Source of the DNA: JAGXQV01 sp964527565
GTDB taxonomy: Bacteria; Pseudomonadota; Gammaproteobacteria; Burkholderiales; Sulfuricellaceae
NCBI GenBank assembly: GCA_964527565.1
Contig: CAZGOY010000031.1
Location: forward strand, 1-40,534
Length of the DNA stretch: 40,534 bases
Direction: 5' to 3'
The position numbers and the translations under genes were made by a program. Position 1 is the first letter of the stretch. Each line of letters starts with the position of its first letter. This document shows positions 8,193-15,770 of the stretch, in pieces. Below the pieces are notes generated by a model, which was given only the letters and a program-made list of their open reading frames with translations, made no database searches and was not told the DNA's origin.

Positions 8193-10373
8193 ATGTGCGC
8201 ACGACATTCTCGGCCTTTAAACATGCGTCTTTTCACCCCCTTATTGTTGAAGACCGTTATCCATTTGCTGCTTTTTACCCTGGCGGCGATAGTCGGCAAC
8301 GTCTTCAACCTTCCATTGTTCTGGGGAATCCAGGCGCTGTTCGGCAGCATTGCCGTGTTGCTGGTGATCCGCTTCCATGGGGCGCGCTGGGGCGTGGCGG
8401 TGGCGCTGGTGTCCGGCGCGGCTTCGGCGCTGTTGTTGCAAAATCCACACATCATGCTGGTGCAGGTGGGCGAAGCCATCGTGCTGGGCTTGGCGTTTCG
8501 CCGTTTGAGCGACAATCTGGTGCTGCTCGACGGCCTGTTCTGGCTGCTGCTGGGGATGCCGTTGACGGCTGCGCTGGCCTATGTGGCGTCCGGTGGCGCA
8601 ATGCCGCTGATCCTGGCGCTGCATGCCGGTATCAACGGGGTGTTCAATGCCCTGGCCGCCGGTCTGCTGACGCAGGCGATCCTGTTGTGGCGCTGGCGTG
8701 GCGTTTCCCATGGGCGGGAAAGTTCCCTGACCTTGCGCCAGTTGCTGTTTACCCTACTGGTTTCTTCGGCACTGGCGCCGGCGCTGCTGATGATGGTGCT
8801 GGACGCGCGCCACCAATACGATGTCATGCAGGTCGGCATTCATAGCGGGCTGATCGCCGAAGCCGCCACCGCTTACCACCAGCAGGAAATTGTCGCCATG
8901 CTGACGCGCAATTTCCTGATTTTGTCCGGCATTACCGCCGTGGCATTCTTTTTCGGCTGGCTGTTGAGCCGCTGGCTGGTCAGCCCGCTGGTGCAACTGG
9001 CGGGGGAAACCAATAACCTGCGCTTCAAACTGCTCGACGGGCGCGAGCCGGATTTGCCGGATGTACCGGTGGCGGAAATGGAAAATCTGGTGCTCAACTT
9101 CCGCGAAATGGCAACCAGTCTGTCGCGCAGTTTCAGCGAACTCTACAATCTCAACGAAACGCTGGAAGCGCGGGTGGCCGAACGTACCCAGGCGCTTTCC
9201 CAAAGCAACCTGCAACTCCAGCAGGAAGTTGCCATCCGTACCGAGCAGGCGCTGCAACTGGGCAGGGCCACCGCTGAACTGGAAACGCAGAAATTCGCCC
9301 TCGACCAGCACTCCATCGTCAGTATCGCCGACCGGAAGGGCGCCATCACTTACGTCAACGACAAGTTTTGCCAAGTCAGCCAGTATGGTCGCGATGAGTT
9401 GATCGGGCAGAATCATCGCATTCTCAATTCCGGCTACCATCCGCACGTATTTTTCCAGGAAATGTGGATCACCATCGGACAGGGGCGGGTGTGGCAGGGC
9501 GTGGTCCGCAACCGTAAGAAAGGCGGCGAATTTTACTGGGTGGATACCACCATCGTGCCGTTCATGGACGCGGGCAACCAACCCTACCAGTTTGTTTCGA
9601 TCCGCACCGACATCACCGAGCGCAAGCATTTCGAGGAAGACCTGATTGACGCCAAGGAGGCGGCGGAGGATGCCAGCCACGCCAAGTCCGAATTTCTGTC
9701 GCGCATGAGCCACGAACTGCGCACGCCGCTCAACGCCATCATCGGTTTCACCCAGTTGCTGGAAAGCGGCATAGACGGTGAGTTGAGCGCCGGGCAGCGC
9801 GAAAGTGCGGTGAGCATCCTGCAGGCGGGGTGGCATCTGCTCGATCTCATCAGCGAAATTCTCGACCTGGCGCGCATCGAATCCGGGCGCATGGCGATTT
9901 CGCTGGAAAACGTCGATTTGGGCATGCTGCTGGACGAGTGCGTGGACATGATCATGCCGCTGGCGAACGAACGCCATATCCTGATCCAGGATGCCGTCAA
10001 CCAGTCAGAGGAAATTTTCCGTGTCCATGCCGACCGCACGCGGCTCAAGCAGGTGTTGCTCAACCTGATGTCCAATGCGGTGAAATACAACCGGGCGGAA
10101 GGGGTGTTGTCCCTGCGTTGCGCCAGAACCGATGGCAGGGTGCGCCTTGAGGTCGCCGATACTGGCCGTGGTATTTCAGGCGAGCGCATGAATGAACTGT
10201 TCAAGCCCTTCAGCCGACTCGATGCCGACAAATCCGAAACCCAGGGCGCGGGTGTGGGGCTGGCGGTGACCAAGAGTCTGGTCGAACTGATGGGCGGGCG
10301 TATCGGCTTGGAAAGCGAAGTGGACAAGGGGAGTGTGTTCTGGATCGAACTGGCGGAAGATCCAGCCGCCTGA
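8193..10373 (+). CDS. Membrane-bound PAS sensor histidine kinase
   Basis: The protein is 726 aa from 8193; an alternative ATG at 8223 gives MRLFTPLLLKTVIHLLLF. The first 200 or so residues hold about seven hydrophobic helices with no family I can name with confidence. A further segment and helix (FLILSGITAVAFFFGWLL) end in a HAMP-like region. A coiled coil (LEARVAERTQALSQSNLQLQ), a PAS domain (about 370–475, HRILNSGYHPHVFFQEMW), a HisKA domain with phospho-acceptor H507 (SRMSHELRTPLNAIIGF) and an ATPase domain (NLMSNAVKYN, DTGRGI, GAGVGLAV) follow. No receiver domain is attached and no response regulator adjoins it, so its partner is unknown. It is transcribed away from the chemotaxis block. 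Confidence 0.92.
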   Translation: MCARHSRPLNMRLFTPLLLKTVIHLLLFTLAAIVGNVFNLPLFWGIQALFGSIAVLLVIRFHGARWGVAVALVSGAASALLLQNPHIMLVQVGEAIVLGLAFRRLSDNLVLLDGLFWLLLGMPLTAALAYVASGGAMPLILALHAGINGVFNALAAGLLTQAILLWRWRGVSHGRESSLTLRQLLFTLLVSSALAPALLMMVLDARHQYDVMQVGIHSGLIAEAATAYHQQEIVAMLTRNFLILSGITAVAFFFGWLLSRWLVSPLVQLAGETNNLRFKLLDGREPDLPDVPVAEMENLVLNFREMATSLSRSFSELYNLNETLEARVAERTQALSQSNLQLQQEVAIRTEQALQLGRATAELETQKFALDQHSIVSIADRKGAITYVNDKFCQVSQYGRDELIGQNHRILNSGYHPHVFFQEMWITIGQGRVWQGVVRNRKKGGEFYWVDTTIVPFMDAGNQPYQFVSIRTDITERKHFEEDLIDAKEAAEDASHAKSEFLSRMSHELRTPLNAIIGFTQLLESGIDGELSAGQRESAVSILQAGWHLLDLISEILDLARIESGRMAISLENVDLGMLLDECVDMIMPLANERHILIQDAVNQSEEIFRVHADRTRLKQVLLNLMSNAVKYNRAEGVLSLRCARTDGRVRLEVADTGRGISGERMNELFKPFSRLDADKSETQGAGVGLAVTKSLVELMGGRIGLESEVDKGSVFWIELAEDPAA

Positions 10374-10407
10374 AATCCACGCGGGGTTTCCCCGCCGGGC
10401 GCTGTCC

Positions 10408-10725
10408 CTAGTCGGCGTTGTCCTTGCGGGAAGAGCGCACGGCTTTCCTCAGGCTCTTGTACAGGTCGGGATGGGCGGTCTTGAGATAATCGAGTATCTC
10501 GAAATCTTCCTTGTTGACCTTGCCGAGATCGACCTGTTCGACATGCACCAGGCGCAACAACTCCTGTACCGGCTTGGGCATGTCGCGCCCGCTTTCATAG
10601 CGCGAGCCGCCGCTTTGCGTGACGCCGATCTTGGTCCAGAATTCTTCCTGGTTCAGGCCGAGCCTGCGACGAATTTCGCGCGGGTTGAAAATTTTATCGA
10701 ATAACTTCATTGGGGGTTGCCGCAT
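10408..10725 (-). CDS. Helix-turn-helix (XRE-type) regulator
   Basis: A small cytoplasmic DNA-binding protein of about 105 aa. The HTH segment is EIRRRLGLNQEEFWTKIGVT followed by QSGGSRYESGRDMPKPVQELL, the typical XRE layout of helix 2, turn, recognition helix and downstream helix. The C-terminal part (HVEQVDLGKVNKEDFEILDY) is charged and helical. Starts at 10725 (MRQPPMKLF) and 10710 (MKLFDKIF) are both possible; neither has a clear ribosome site, and the longer reading frame upstream overlaps the divergent gene and looks non-coding. It converges on the histidine kinase gene with a 34-bp gap. Target genes are unknown. Confidence 0.8.
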   Translation of the reverse strand: MRQPPMKLFDKIFNPREIRRRLGLNQEEFWTKIGVTQSGGSRYESGRDMPKPVQELLRLVHVEQVDLGKVNKEDFEILDYLKTAHPDLYKSLRKAVRSSRKDNAD

Positions 10726-10836
10726 GCTTGCTTCGTATGGCCGAAAATATAACCCAATTGGAGAAAACATGCCATTTGCTGCGCGTTTTTTTCGGGCATG
10801 TCGCCTGTTATCATGACGGAGCGCAACCGGGATGCA

Positions 10837-11781
10837 ATGATGAGTACTCTGGAACAAACCATAGAGAAACAAAGAAAGACGCTGATGCAGCGCTTGGAAT
10901 GGCCGATGGCGATGCTGGCCAAGACCTGCTCGCCGGTGTGGTGCGAGCGCATGCGGCTGGATGCGGTGCTGGAGCAGGCCATGAGCACGCTGCCCCTGTG
11001 CCGCGAGTTATATGCCTCCGACACCAGCGGCATCCAGGTCAGCGCGACCTTCATGCCGGATGGCATGAGCAACGCCCGGCGCGGCAAGAATCTGGCGTTG
11101 AGGCTGTACATGGCCCGTGGCATGCCGCAGCAAGGAGTGATGCTGTCCGATGTGTATGTCAGCGATTTCCGCCAGGCGCCGAGCATCAGCGCGGTGCAGG
11201 TGGTGCGCGGTGAGGACGGCTTGCAGGGTTTCGTGGTGGCGGAATTCGATTTGCGCGATCTGACGCTGCCGGAACGCCAGGCCAAGGCCGACAGCAAATG
11301 GCGCCAGATCCGCGGTGACCCGGCGATTCGCGAGGCGCTGTTCCAGCAATGCCGGGTACAGAGCCAGATGGATAGCCATGCCGACGATGTGATCGCCATT
11401 TTCGACGAACTGATCTGCGAGCGCGGCGTGTTTCATGCCAAGCTGCACTACTCCAGCTCGCGCACCACCTTGTGGCTGGTGGATGACCCCTACCGCTACC
11501 GTATCCACGTGCTCGATGAAATCATCAATCCCGCCGTGTGCCTGGCCTATCCGCGCCGCCCCTACACCGAACTGGCAACGGTGCCGGCCAAATGGGTGCG
11601 GCCGGCGCTGGAGCGTTTCCGCATCCTGCGCGAGGCAGACGAAACGGTCTATCTGCGCTCCAGCTCGATCAATGTCATCAACGGTATGGTCAGCCTGACC
11701 TTTTCCTGCGACGGCTCGCATTACATGCCGGTGCAGGAGTTTCTCGAAAAGGGGGACGGGTTCTGGTTTGGGGGCGGCTGA
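10837..11781 (+). CDS. Soluble protein with PDC/Cache-like sensor domain
   Basis: From 10837 (MMSTLEQTIEKQRKTLMQRL) the protein is 314 aa; in-frame ATGs at 10798 and 10813 would overlap the divergent regulator more. No membrane helix or signal peptide is seen, which is unusual for a Cache fold. The N-terminal half holds YASDTSGIQVS, GKNLALRLYM and VMLSDVYVS...AVQVV...GFVVAEFDL, resembling the PDC (PhoQ/DcuS/CitA-like) sensor fold. The C-terminal half (HADDVIAIFDELICERGVFH, then TLWLVDDPYRYRIHVLDEII) is conserved-looking but unassigned. No output domain is present, so it may bind a ligand and act through partners. Function is otherwise unknown. Confidence 0.75.
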   Translation: MMSTLEQTIEKQRKTLMQRLEWPMAMLAKTCSPVWCERMRLDAVLEQAMSTLPLCRELYASDTSGIQVSATFMPDGMSNARRGKNLALRLYMARGMPQQGVMLSDVYVSDFRQAPSISAVQVVRGEDGLQGFVVAEFDLRDLTLPERQAKADSKWRQIRGDPAIREALFQQCRVQSQMDSHADDVIAIFDELICERGVFHAKLHYSSSRTTLWLVDDPYRYRIHVLDEIINPAVCLAYPRRPYTELATVPAKWVRPALERFRILREADETVYLRSSSINVINGMVSLTFSCDGSHYMPVQEFLEKGDGFWFGGG

Positions 11782-11787
11782 CAGCCG

Positions 11788-12384
11788 TTACACCAGTCGG
11801 CGTTCGACGATGGCTTGCGCCAGGGTGCCGCTGTCGATGTGTTCCAGTTCGCCGCCCACCGGCAGGCCGCGCGCGATGCGGCTGACCTTGACGCCGCGCG
11901 CGCGCAGGATTTCGCCGATGTAATGGGCGGTGGCTTCGCCTTCTACGGTGAAGTTGGTGGCGAGGATCACTTCGCCGACCACGCCGTCGGTGGCGCGCCT
12001 AAGCAGACGGTCGAGATGGATTTCCCTGGCGCCGATGCCGTCCAGCGGCGAGAGGCGCCCCATCAGCACGAAATACATGCCGCGATAGCTTTGCGTCTGC
12101 TCCATCATCAGCAGGTCGGCGGGCATTTCCACCACGCACAGCAGTGCCGCTTCGCGCTTGTCCGATTCGCACAGCGGGCACACTTCCGTTTCGCTGAAAT
12201 TGTTGCACTGTCGGCAATGGCGCAGCGTTTCCAGGGTGTGGACGATGGTGGCAGCCAGTTTCGCGGCACCCGCCTGGTCGCGTTGCAGCAGGTGATAGGC
12301 CATGCGCTGCGCCGACTTGGGGCCGACGCCGGGCAGGCAGCGCAAGGCTTCGATCAGGTTTTCCAGGCTGGTGGGGGAGTTCAT
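11788..12384 (-). CDS. recR: Recombination mediator protein RecR
   Basis: This 198-aa protein matches RecR throughout. The helix-hairpin-helix region (LRCLPGVGPKSAQRMAYHLL) is at residues 14–33 and the zinc-binding cluster CRQC...CPLC at about 57–72. The Toprim domain includes VVEMPADLLMMEQTQSYRG and ATNFTVEGEATAHY. RecR works with RecO and RecF to load RecA onto SSB-coated single-stranded DNA. The gene is third in the dnaX–ybaB–recR order common in proteobacteria. The gap to ybaB is occupied by a long inverted repeat. It converges on the PDC-like gene with only 6 bp between stops. Confidence 0.97.
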   Translation of the reverse strand: MNSPTSLENLIEALRCLPGVGPKSAQRMAYHLLQRDQAGAAKLAATIVHTLETLRHCRQCNNFSETEVCPLCESDKREAALLCVVEMPADLLMMEQTQSYRGMYFVLMGRLSPLDGIGAREIHLDRLLRRATDGVVGEVILATNFTVEGEATAHYIGEILRARGVKVSRIARGLPVGGELEHIDSGTLAQAIVERRLV

Positions 12385-12395
12385 GGATAGGGGCT

Positions 12396-12535
12396 AGCCT
12401 GAATATTTCATTAAAACGCCGCCTTGCCGGTAGGAGGGGCCTTGGCCCCGAGTTTTTTCGCCCGGCTGCGAAAAAGTCAAAATCTCGGGGCCAAGGCCCC
12501 TCCTACGGGGGTGGGTGGCATTCATCAAATTCTGG
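12396..12535. repeat. Long inverted repeat (REP/BIME-like), copy 2, between ybaB and recR
   Basis: Arms at 12430–12452 and 12484–12506 are perfect inverted copies over 23 bp (GTAGGAGGGGCCTTGGCCCC plus GAG). Relative to copy 1 the inner stem has changed from GCGGGC/GCCCGC to GGGGCC/GGCCCC in both arms together, so pairing is preserved. The spacer before the right arm keeps the AAAGTCAAAAT block seen in the other copies. It fills the 159-bp gap. Confidence 0.88.
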
Positions 12536-12543
12536 GCGGGCGA

Positions 12544-12870
12544 TTAAAACGGCAGCTTCATCCCCGGCGGCAGGTTGAGGCCGGCGGTGAAGCCGCTCAT
12601 CTTTTCCTGGGTGGTGGTTTCCACGCGGCGCACGGCGTCGTTGACGGCGGCGGCGATCAGGTCTTCGAGCATTTCCTTGTCGTCGCCCATCAGGCTGTCG
12701 TCGATGGAAACGCGCTTGACGTCGTGGCGGCAGGTCATGACGACCTTGACCATACCGGCGCCGGCCTGGCCTTCCACTTCCACGCTGCCCAGTTGTTCCT
12801 GCATTTTCTGCATGTTGGCCTGCATTTGCTGGGCCTGCTTCATCAGGCCGCCGATTCCGTTTTTCATCAT
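12544..12870 (-). CDS. ybaB: YbaB/EbfC-family nucleoid-associated protein
   Basis: A 108-aa protein of normal family length. The N-terminal helix is rich in Met and Gln (GIGGLMKQAQQMQANMQKMQ), followed by the β-strand core (GSVEVEGQAGAGMVKVVMTC) and a helical C-terminus (DKEMLEDLIAAAVNDAVRRV). The family forms dimers that bind DNA and affect nucleoid structure. It lies 12 bp downstream of dnaX on the same strand, as in many proteobacteria, and is probably co-transcribed with it. Confidence 0.95.
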   Translation of the reverse strand: MMKNGIGGLMKQAQQMQANMQKMQEQLGSVEVEGQAGAGMVKVVMTCRHDVKRVSIDDSLMGDDKEMLEDLIAAAVNDAVRRVETTTQEKMSGFTAGLNLPPGMKLPF

Positions 12871-12882
12871 GGTGCCATTCTC

Positions 12883-14508
12883 CTACGGTAAGGGTTTGAT
12901 TGTGGATTCGACGATTTCGCCGTCGAAGGTTTCCACCAGCTCGCGCACGGTGGGGTCTTGTTCGATGGAGGCCACGGCATCGGCCTGGCGCACCTGTTTC
13001 TCGCGGTTTTCAATCTGCGCCGGGGTCATGCCGCCGACTTCGCCGACGACGATCTCGATGTCCAGCGGCTTGCCGAAATGCTCGCTGACAGTGGCCTTGA
13101 GTTTTTCCTGGAAATTGCGTTCGCCGAGCTTGCGGTGTTCGTCGGGAATGCGCAGCACCAGCCGGGCGCCGTCCCAGCTTTTCAGTTCGCAGTGCTGGGC
13201 CAGCATTTTTGCCATGCCGCCCAGCTTCAGGCGCGCCACCAGTCCCGGCCAGTCGCCGTCGAAGGGCGCGCTGCTGCGCGGAGGGGAGGAAGGTGCGGCG
13301 GGCGCGGGGGCGGGCTCGTAGGCGGCCAGCGGCGCCTCGGCCTGTGGTGCGGGACGCGCGGCGACAGGAGGCGGCGTGGAGGGTGCCGCCAGGGGGGGGG
13401 CTGCCGTTGCGGCGCTGCCGCCGGACTCCGGGGTGAAAGCCAGCATGCGCAGCAGCGTCATGCTGAAACCGGCGAATTCGTCCGGCGCCAGGTACAGGTC
13501 GCGTCGGCCATGCAGGGCGATCTGGTAGTAGAGCTGGATTTCCTCGGCGCCGATGGCGTCTGCCAGGCGCATCACGGCGGCGCGCTCGGGGGCGTCCTCC
13601 GCCAGCGCCTGCGGCACGGTTTGCGCCAGCGCGATCTTGTGCAGCAGCGTGCCCAGGTCCTGCAAGGCGGCTTCCAGCGAAATCGAGCGCTCGGCCATGC
13701 GTTCGGCCTGCGCCATGAGTGCTGCGCCATCGCGCGCCGCCAGCGCGTCGAGCAGGGTGAACAGATAGGTTTCGTCGATGGCGCCGAGCATGTCGCGCAC
13801 CTGCGTTTCTTCCACCTTGCCGCCGCCGTAGGCGATGGACTGGTCGAGCAGGGAAAGGGCGTCGCGCATGCTGCCTTGCGCGGCGCGCGCCAGCAGTTGC
13901 AGGGCGGGCAGCTCGAAGGGGATGGACTCGCGCCCCAGCACGTCGCGCAGGTGGCCGGTGATGTGCCCCGGCGGCATCTGCTTGAGGTTGAATTGCAGGC
14001 AGCGCGACAGCACCGTCACCGGGATTTTTTGCGGGTCGGTGGTGGCGAGGATGAACTTGACGTGCTCGGGCGGTTCTTCCAGCGTTTTCAGCATGGAATT
14101 GAATGCCTGCTTGGACAGCATGTGCACTTCGTCGATCAGGTAGACCTTGAAACGCCCGGAAGTGGGGGCGTATTGCGCGTTGTCGAGCACTTCGCGCATG
14201 TTGTCGATGCCGGTGTTGGATGCGGCGTCGAGTTCCAGCAGGTCGATGAAACGCCCGGAGTCGATTTCGCGGCAGGCGCCGCACACCCCGCAGGGCGTGG
14301 AAGTGATGCCGGTTTCGCAGTTGAGCGCCTTGGCGAGGATGCGCGCCAGGGTGGTCTTGCCCACGCCGCGCGTGCCGGTGAGCAGATAGGCGTGGTGCAG
14401 GCGCTGTTGATCCAGCGCATTGGACAACGCCCTGACGACATGTTCCTGGCCGACGATTTCGGTAAACGCTTTGGGGCGCCACTTGCGCGCCAGCACTTGA
14501 TAGCTCAT
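12883..14508 (-). CDS. dnaX: DNA polymerase III subunits gamma and tau
   Basis: I place the start at 14508 (MSYQVLARKWRPKAFTEIVG), the canonical N-terminus; 20 upstream in-frame codons lack family features. The protein is 541 aa. The AAA+ clamp-loader domain has Walker A GTRGVGKTTL (about 45–54), a four-Cys zinc module (CETGITSTPCGVCGAC), Walker B YLIDEVHML and sensor 1 FILATTDPQ. Domain III and a Pro/Ala-rich linker (about 375–430) lead to the tau C-terminal domain. Tau loads β clamps and holds the replicase together. No slippery A-AAA-AAG sequence was seen, so a gamma form by frameshift is not supported. It is followed by ybaB and recR. Confidence 0.96.
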   Translation of the reverse strand: MSYQVLARKWRPKAFTEIVGQEHVVRALSNALDQQRLHHAYLLTGTRGVGKTTLARILAKALNCETGITSTPCGVCGACREIDSGRFIDLLELDAASNTGIDNMREVLDNAQYAPTSGRFKVYLIDEVHMLSKQAFNSMLKTLEEPPEHVKFILATTDPQKIPVTVLSRCLQFNLKQMPPGHITGHLRDVLGRESIPFELPALQLLARAAQGSMRDALSLLDQSIAYGGGKVEETQVRDMLGAIDETYLFTLLDALAARDGAALMAQAERMAERSISLEAALQDLGTLLHKIALAQTVPQALAEDAPERAAVMRLADAIGAEEIQLYYQIALHGRRDLYLAPDEFAGFSMTLLRMLAFTPESGGSAATAAPPLAAPSTPPPVAARPAPQAEAPLAAYEPAPAPAAPSSPPRSSAPFDGDWPGLVARLKLGGMAKMLAQHCELKSWDGARLVLRIPDEHRKLGERNFQEKLKATVSEHFGKPLDIEIVVGEVGGMTPAQIENREKQVRQADAVASIEQDPTVRELVETFDGEIVESTIKPLP

Positions 14509-14541
14509 GCGGCGGATTTTACCAGAATGGGGAGAGGGGGT

Positions 14542-14637
14542 GGCGAGCCTGAACCCCGGCACTTGCAATAAATAGCTGTGGCTGCTTCCTTCCGGACCTG
14601 ACCAGGTTCACTACCTTGCAATGCGGGGAGGCCCGCC
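14542..14637 (-). ncRNA. ffs: Signal recognition particle RNA, small 4.5S type
   Basis: Read on the minus strand, the region contains the SRP domain IV core GGTCAGGTCCGGAAGGAAGC, followed by AGCCA, with its asymmetric and symmetric internal loops. The ends pair as a long hairpin (AGGCCCGCC-side at 14629–14637 with GGCGAGCCT at 14542–14550, allowing a G·U and a mismatch). The length of about 96 nt fits the proteobacterial 4.5S RNA lacking an Alu domain. It lies 33 nt upstream of the dnaX start and 40 nt downstream of tRNA-His, same strand. Confidence 0.95.
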
Positions 14638-14641
14638 ATTG

Positions 14642-14668
14642 AAAAAACAAAACCGGCAGTGCCGGTTT
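14642..14668 (-). terminator. Rho-independent terminator-like hairpin after tRNA-His
   Basis: On the minus strand AAACCGGC-ACT-GCCGGTTT is followed by TGTTTTTT. An 8-bp stem with a triloop and a U-tract is a good intrinsic terminator. It sits directly between tRNA-His and the 4.5S RNA, so it either ends the tRNA transcript or only partly uncouples the two RNA genes. Confidence 0.75.
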
Positions 14669-14677
14669 CGAGGTGTT

Positions 14678-14754
14678 TGGGGTGGATGATGGGGCTCGAA
14701 CCCACGACAACCGGAATCACAATCCGGGACTCTACCGACTGAGCTACATCCACC
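14678..14754 (-). tRNA. tRNA-His (anticodon GTG)
   Basis: The minus strand folds into a cloverleaf. The acceptor stem GTGGATG pairs with CATCCAC, and an extra G at −1 (14754) faces the discriminator C, which is the identity mark of tRNA-His. The D-arm is AGCTCAGTCGGTAGAGT, the anticodon stem-loop CCGGATTGTGATTCCGG gives GTG, and the T-arm carries GGGTTCGAGCCC. The 3' CCA is encoded in the DNA. Confidence 0.97.
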
Positions 14755-14789
14755 ACTGTTTTGGATTTGATAAAGCCTCCAAGCCGCGC

Positions 14790-14795
14790 ATTATA
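14790..14795 (-). promoter_or_regulatory. Probable −10 box of the tRNA-His promoter
   Basis: A perfect TATAAT on the minus strand lies 35 bases before the tRNA 5' end and is followed at once by a GC-rich discriminator (GCGCGGC), a pattern typical of stable-RNA promoters under stringent control. The −35 position (around 14813–14818, AGATAA) is a poor match. Confidence 0.6.
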
Positions 14796-14836
14796 TCAAC
14801 AGTGTCTGGTTTTTATCTAGGGGCATCCCCAAAAAA

Positions 14837-15268
14837 TCATTCATGCGGCTCACCCGCCCCCTTGGCTTCACGCACCGGGATGCGCCAGACGAACCAGGCC
14901 AGTATCATTCCCAGGGCGGCCAGCATGGCCCGGTGCCAGGCGGATTCCATCAGCAGGATGGAGCTGCCGAACGACAGGGCCATCAGCGCGTAAGCCCAGC
15001 GCTTGGCGCGGCGCGGCATGCTGCGGTGGGCCTGCCATTCGTGGATGATCGGGCCAGCGATGCGGTTGTCCAGCAGCCAGTCGTGAAAACGTTCCGAACT
15101 GCGTGCGAAACAGGCGGCGGCCAGCAGCACGAAAGGCGTGGTCGGCAGCACCGGCAGCACGACACCGGCACCGCCCAGCAGCAGGGAAACGACGCCCGCG
15201 CCGAAAAACAGGGTGCGCACCAGATGCGATTCGTGCAGGCGCGTTGGAGGTCTGTGGCGGGATTTCAT
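14837..15268 (-). CDS. ybaN: YbaN-family (DUF454) inner membrane protein
   Basis: A 143-aa protein with the family signature GVVLPVLPTTPFVLLAAACF followed by ARSSERFHDWLLDN and PIIHEWQAHRSMPRRAK. There are two hydrophobic segments in the N-terminal half and one or two more near 90–130 (LMALSFGSSILLM, AALGMILAWFVWRI). The family function is not known. It is the last ordinary chromosomal gene before the decayed accessory region and points the same way as dnaX. Confidence 0.9.
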   Translation of the reverse strand: MKSRHRPPTRLHESHLVRTLFFGAGVVSLLLGGAGVVLPVLPTTPFVLLAAACFARSSERFHDWLLDNRIAGPIIHEWQAHRSMPRRAKRWAYALMALSFGSSILLMESAWHRAMLAALGMILAWFVWRIPVREAKGAGEPHE

Positions 15269-15344
15269 GGCCGCGCCAATTTACTGGCTTTGCCGGGATA
15301 GGGCAATCCCGGCTCGCTACATGGCACGTTCGGCTTGCATTTGT

Positions 15345-15367
15345 TTGTATGCGTTCATAACATACAA
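15345..15367. promoter_or_regulatory. Inverted repeat, probable operator of the brnT/antitoxin locus
   Basis: TTGTATG-(9 bp)-CATACAA is a perfect 7-bp inverted repeat that ends 3 bp before the ATG of the brnT remnant. Ribbon-helix-helix antitoxins of this class repress their own promoter, and the position fits such an operator. Confidence 0.6.
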
Positions 15368-15370
15368 GCC

Positions 15371-15448
15371 ATGATTGATCCGGCCAAAATCACGGGGTTC
15401 GACTGGGATGACGGCAATGCCCGAAAAAGTTATGAACAAGCCACTTAA
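15371..15448 (+). pseudogene. brnT: brnT toxin with large internal deletion
   Basis: The reading frame is ATG at 15371 to TAA at 15446–15448 and gives only 25 aa. The first 20, MIDPAKITGFDWDDGNARKS, match the N-terminus of BrnT ribonuclease toxins, normally about 90 aa. The last few (YEQAT) resemble the usual BrnT C-terminus after an RK-E-(x)-YEQ-type segment. I infer that about 65–70 internal codons were lost while both native ends survived. The frame overlaps the antitoxin start by 17 bp. The product cannot be an active toxin because the catalytic core is gone. Confidence 0.8.
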
Positions 15449-15698
15449 GAAAATCCCTAAGTTCACCAGCGAAGCCGAAGAGCGCGCGTTCTGGGAAGCG
15501 AACGATTCCGCCGATTACGTGGACTGGACCCAAGCCAAACGGGCGGTGCTGCCGAACCTGAAGCCGACGACCAAAACCATCTCGCTACGCCTGCCTCAGC
15601 ACATGCTGGATTCCATCAAGGCAGCCGCGAATTCCAGGGATGTGCCGTATCAGTCGCTCATCAAGGTGTGGCTGCAAGAGAAGCTGCATAGCCACTGA
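15432..15698 (+). CDS. CopG-type antitoxin (partner of BrnT)
   Basis: An 88-aa protein starting MNKPLKKIPKFTSEAEERAF. The N-terminal region with FWEANDSADYVDW is the toxin-binding part in BrnT partners. The C-terminal ribbon-helix-helix is KTISLRLPQHMLDSIKAAAN followed by DVPYQSLIKVWL. An upstream in-frame ATG (15417) would add five residues. Its toxin gene is deleted, so this is an orphan antitoxin. It may survive as a repressor at the inverted repeat 15345–15367 or as protection against related toxins. Confidence 0.85.
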   Translation: MNKPLKKIPKFTSEAEERAFWEANDSADYVDWTQAKRAVLPNLKPTTKTISLRLPQHMLDSIKAAANSRDVPYQSLIKVWLQEKLHSH

Positions 15699-15770
15699 TG
15701 GTGGTGCTGGCTACGCGGGCGGGGAAGAAGGTTGAGCTGAAGCTGGTGGCGTGAAACGGACTATCCCCGA

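Noticed and set aside
12883..13400. Programmed frameshift in dnaX for a gamma subunit
   Set aside because: No A-AAA-AAG-type slippery heptamer was seen in the coding strand of this part.
12958..14571. 537-aa plus-strand frame
   Set aside because: Antisense to dnaX, which is unmistakable; the translation has no recognisable motif.
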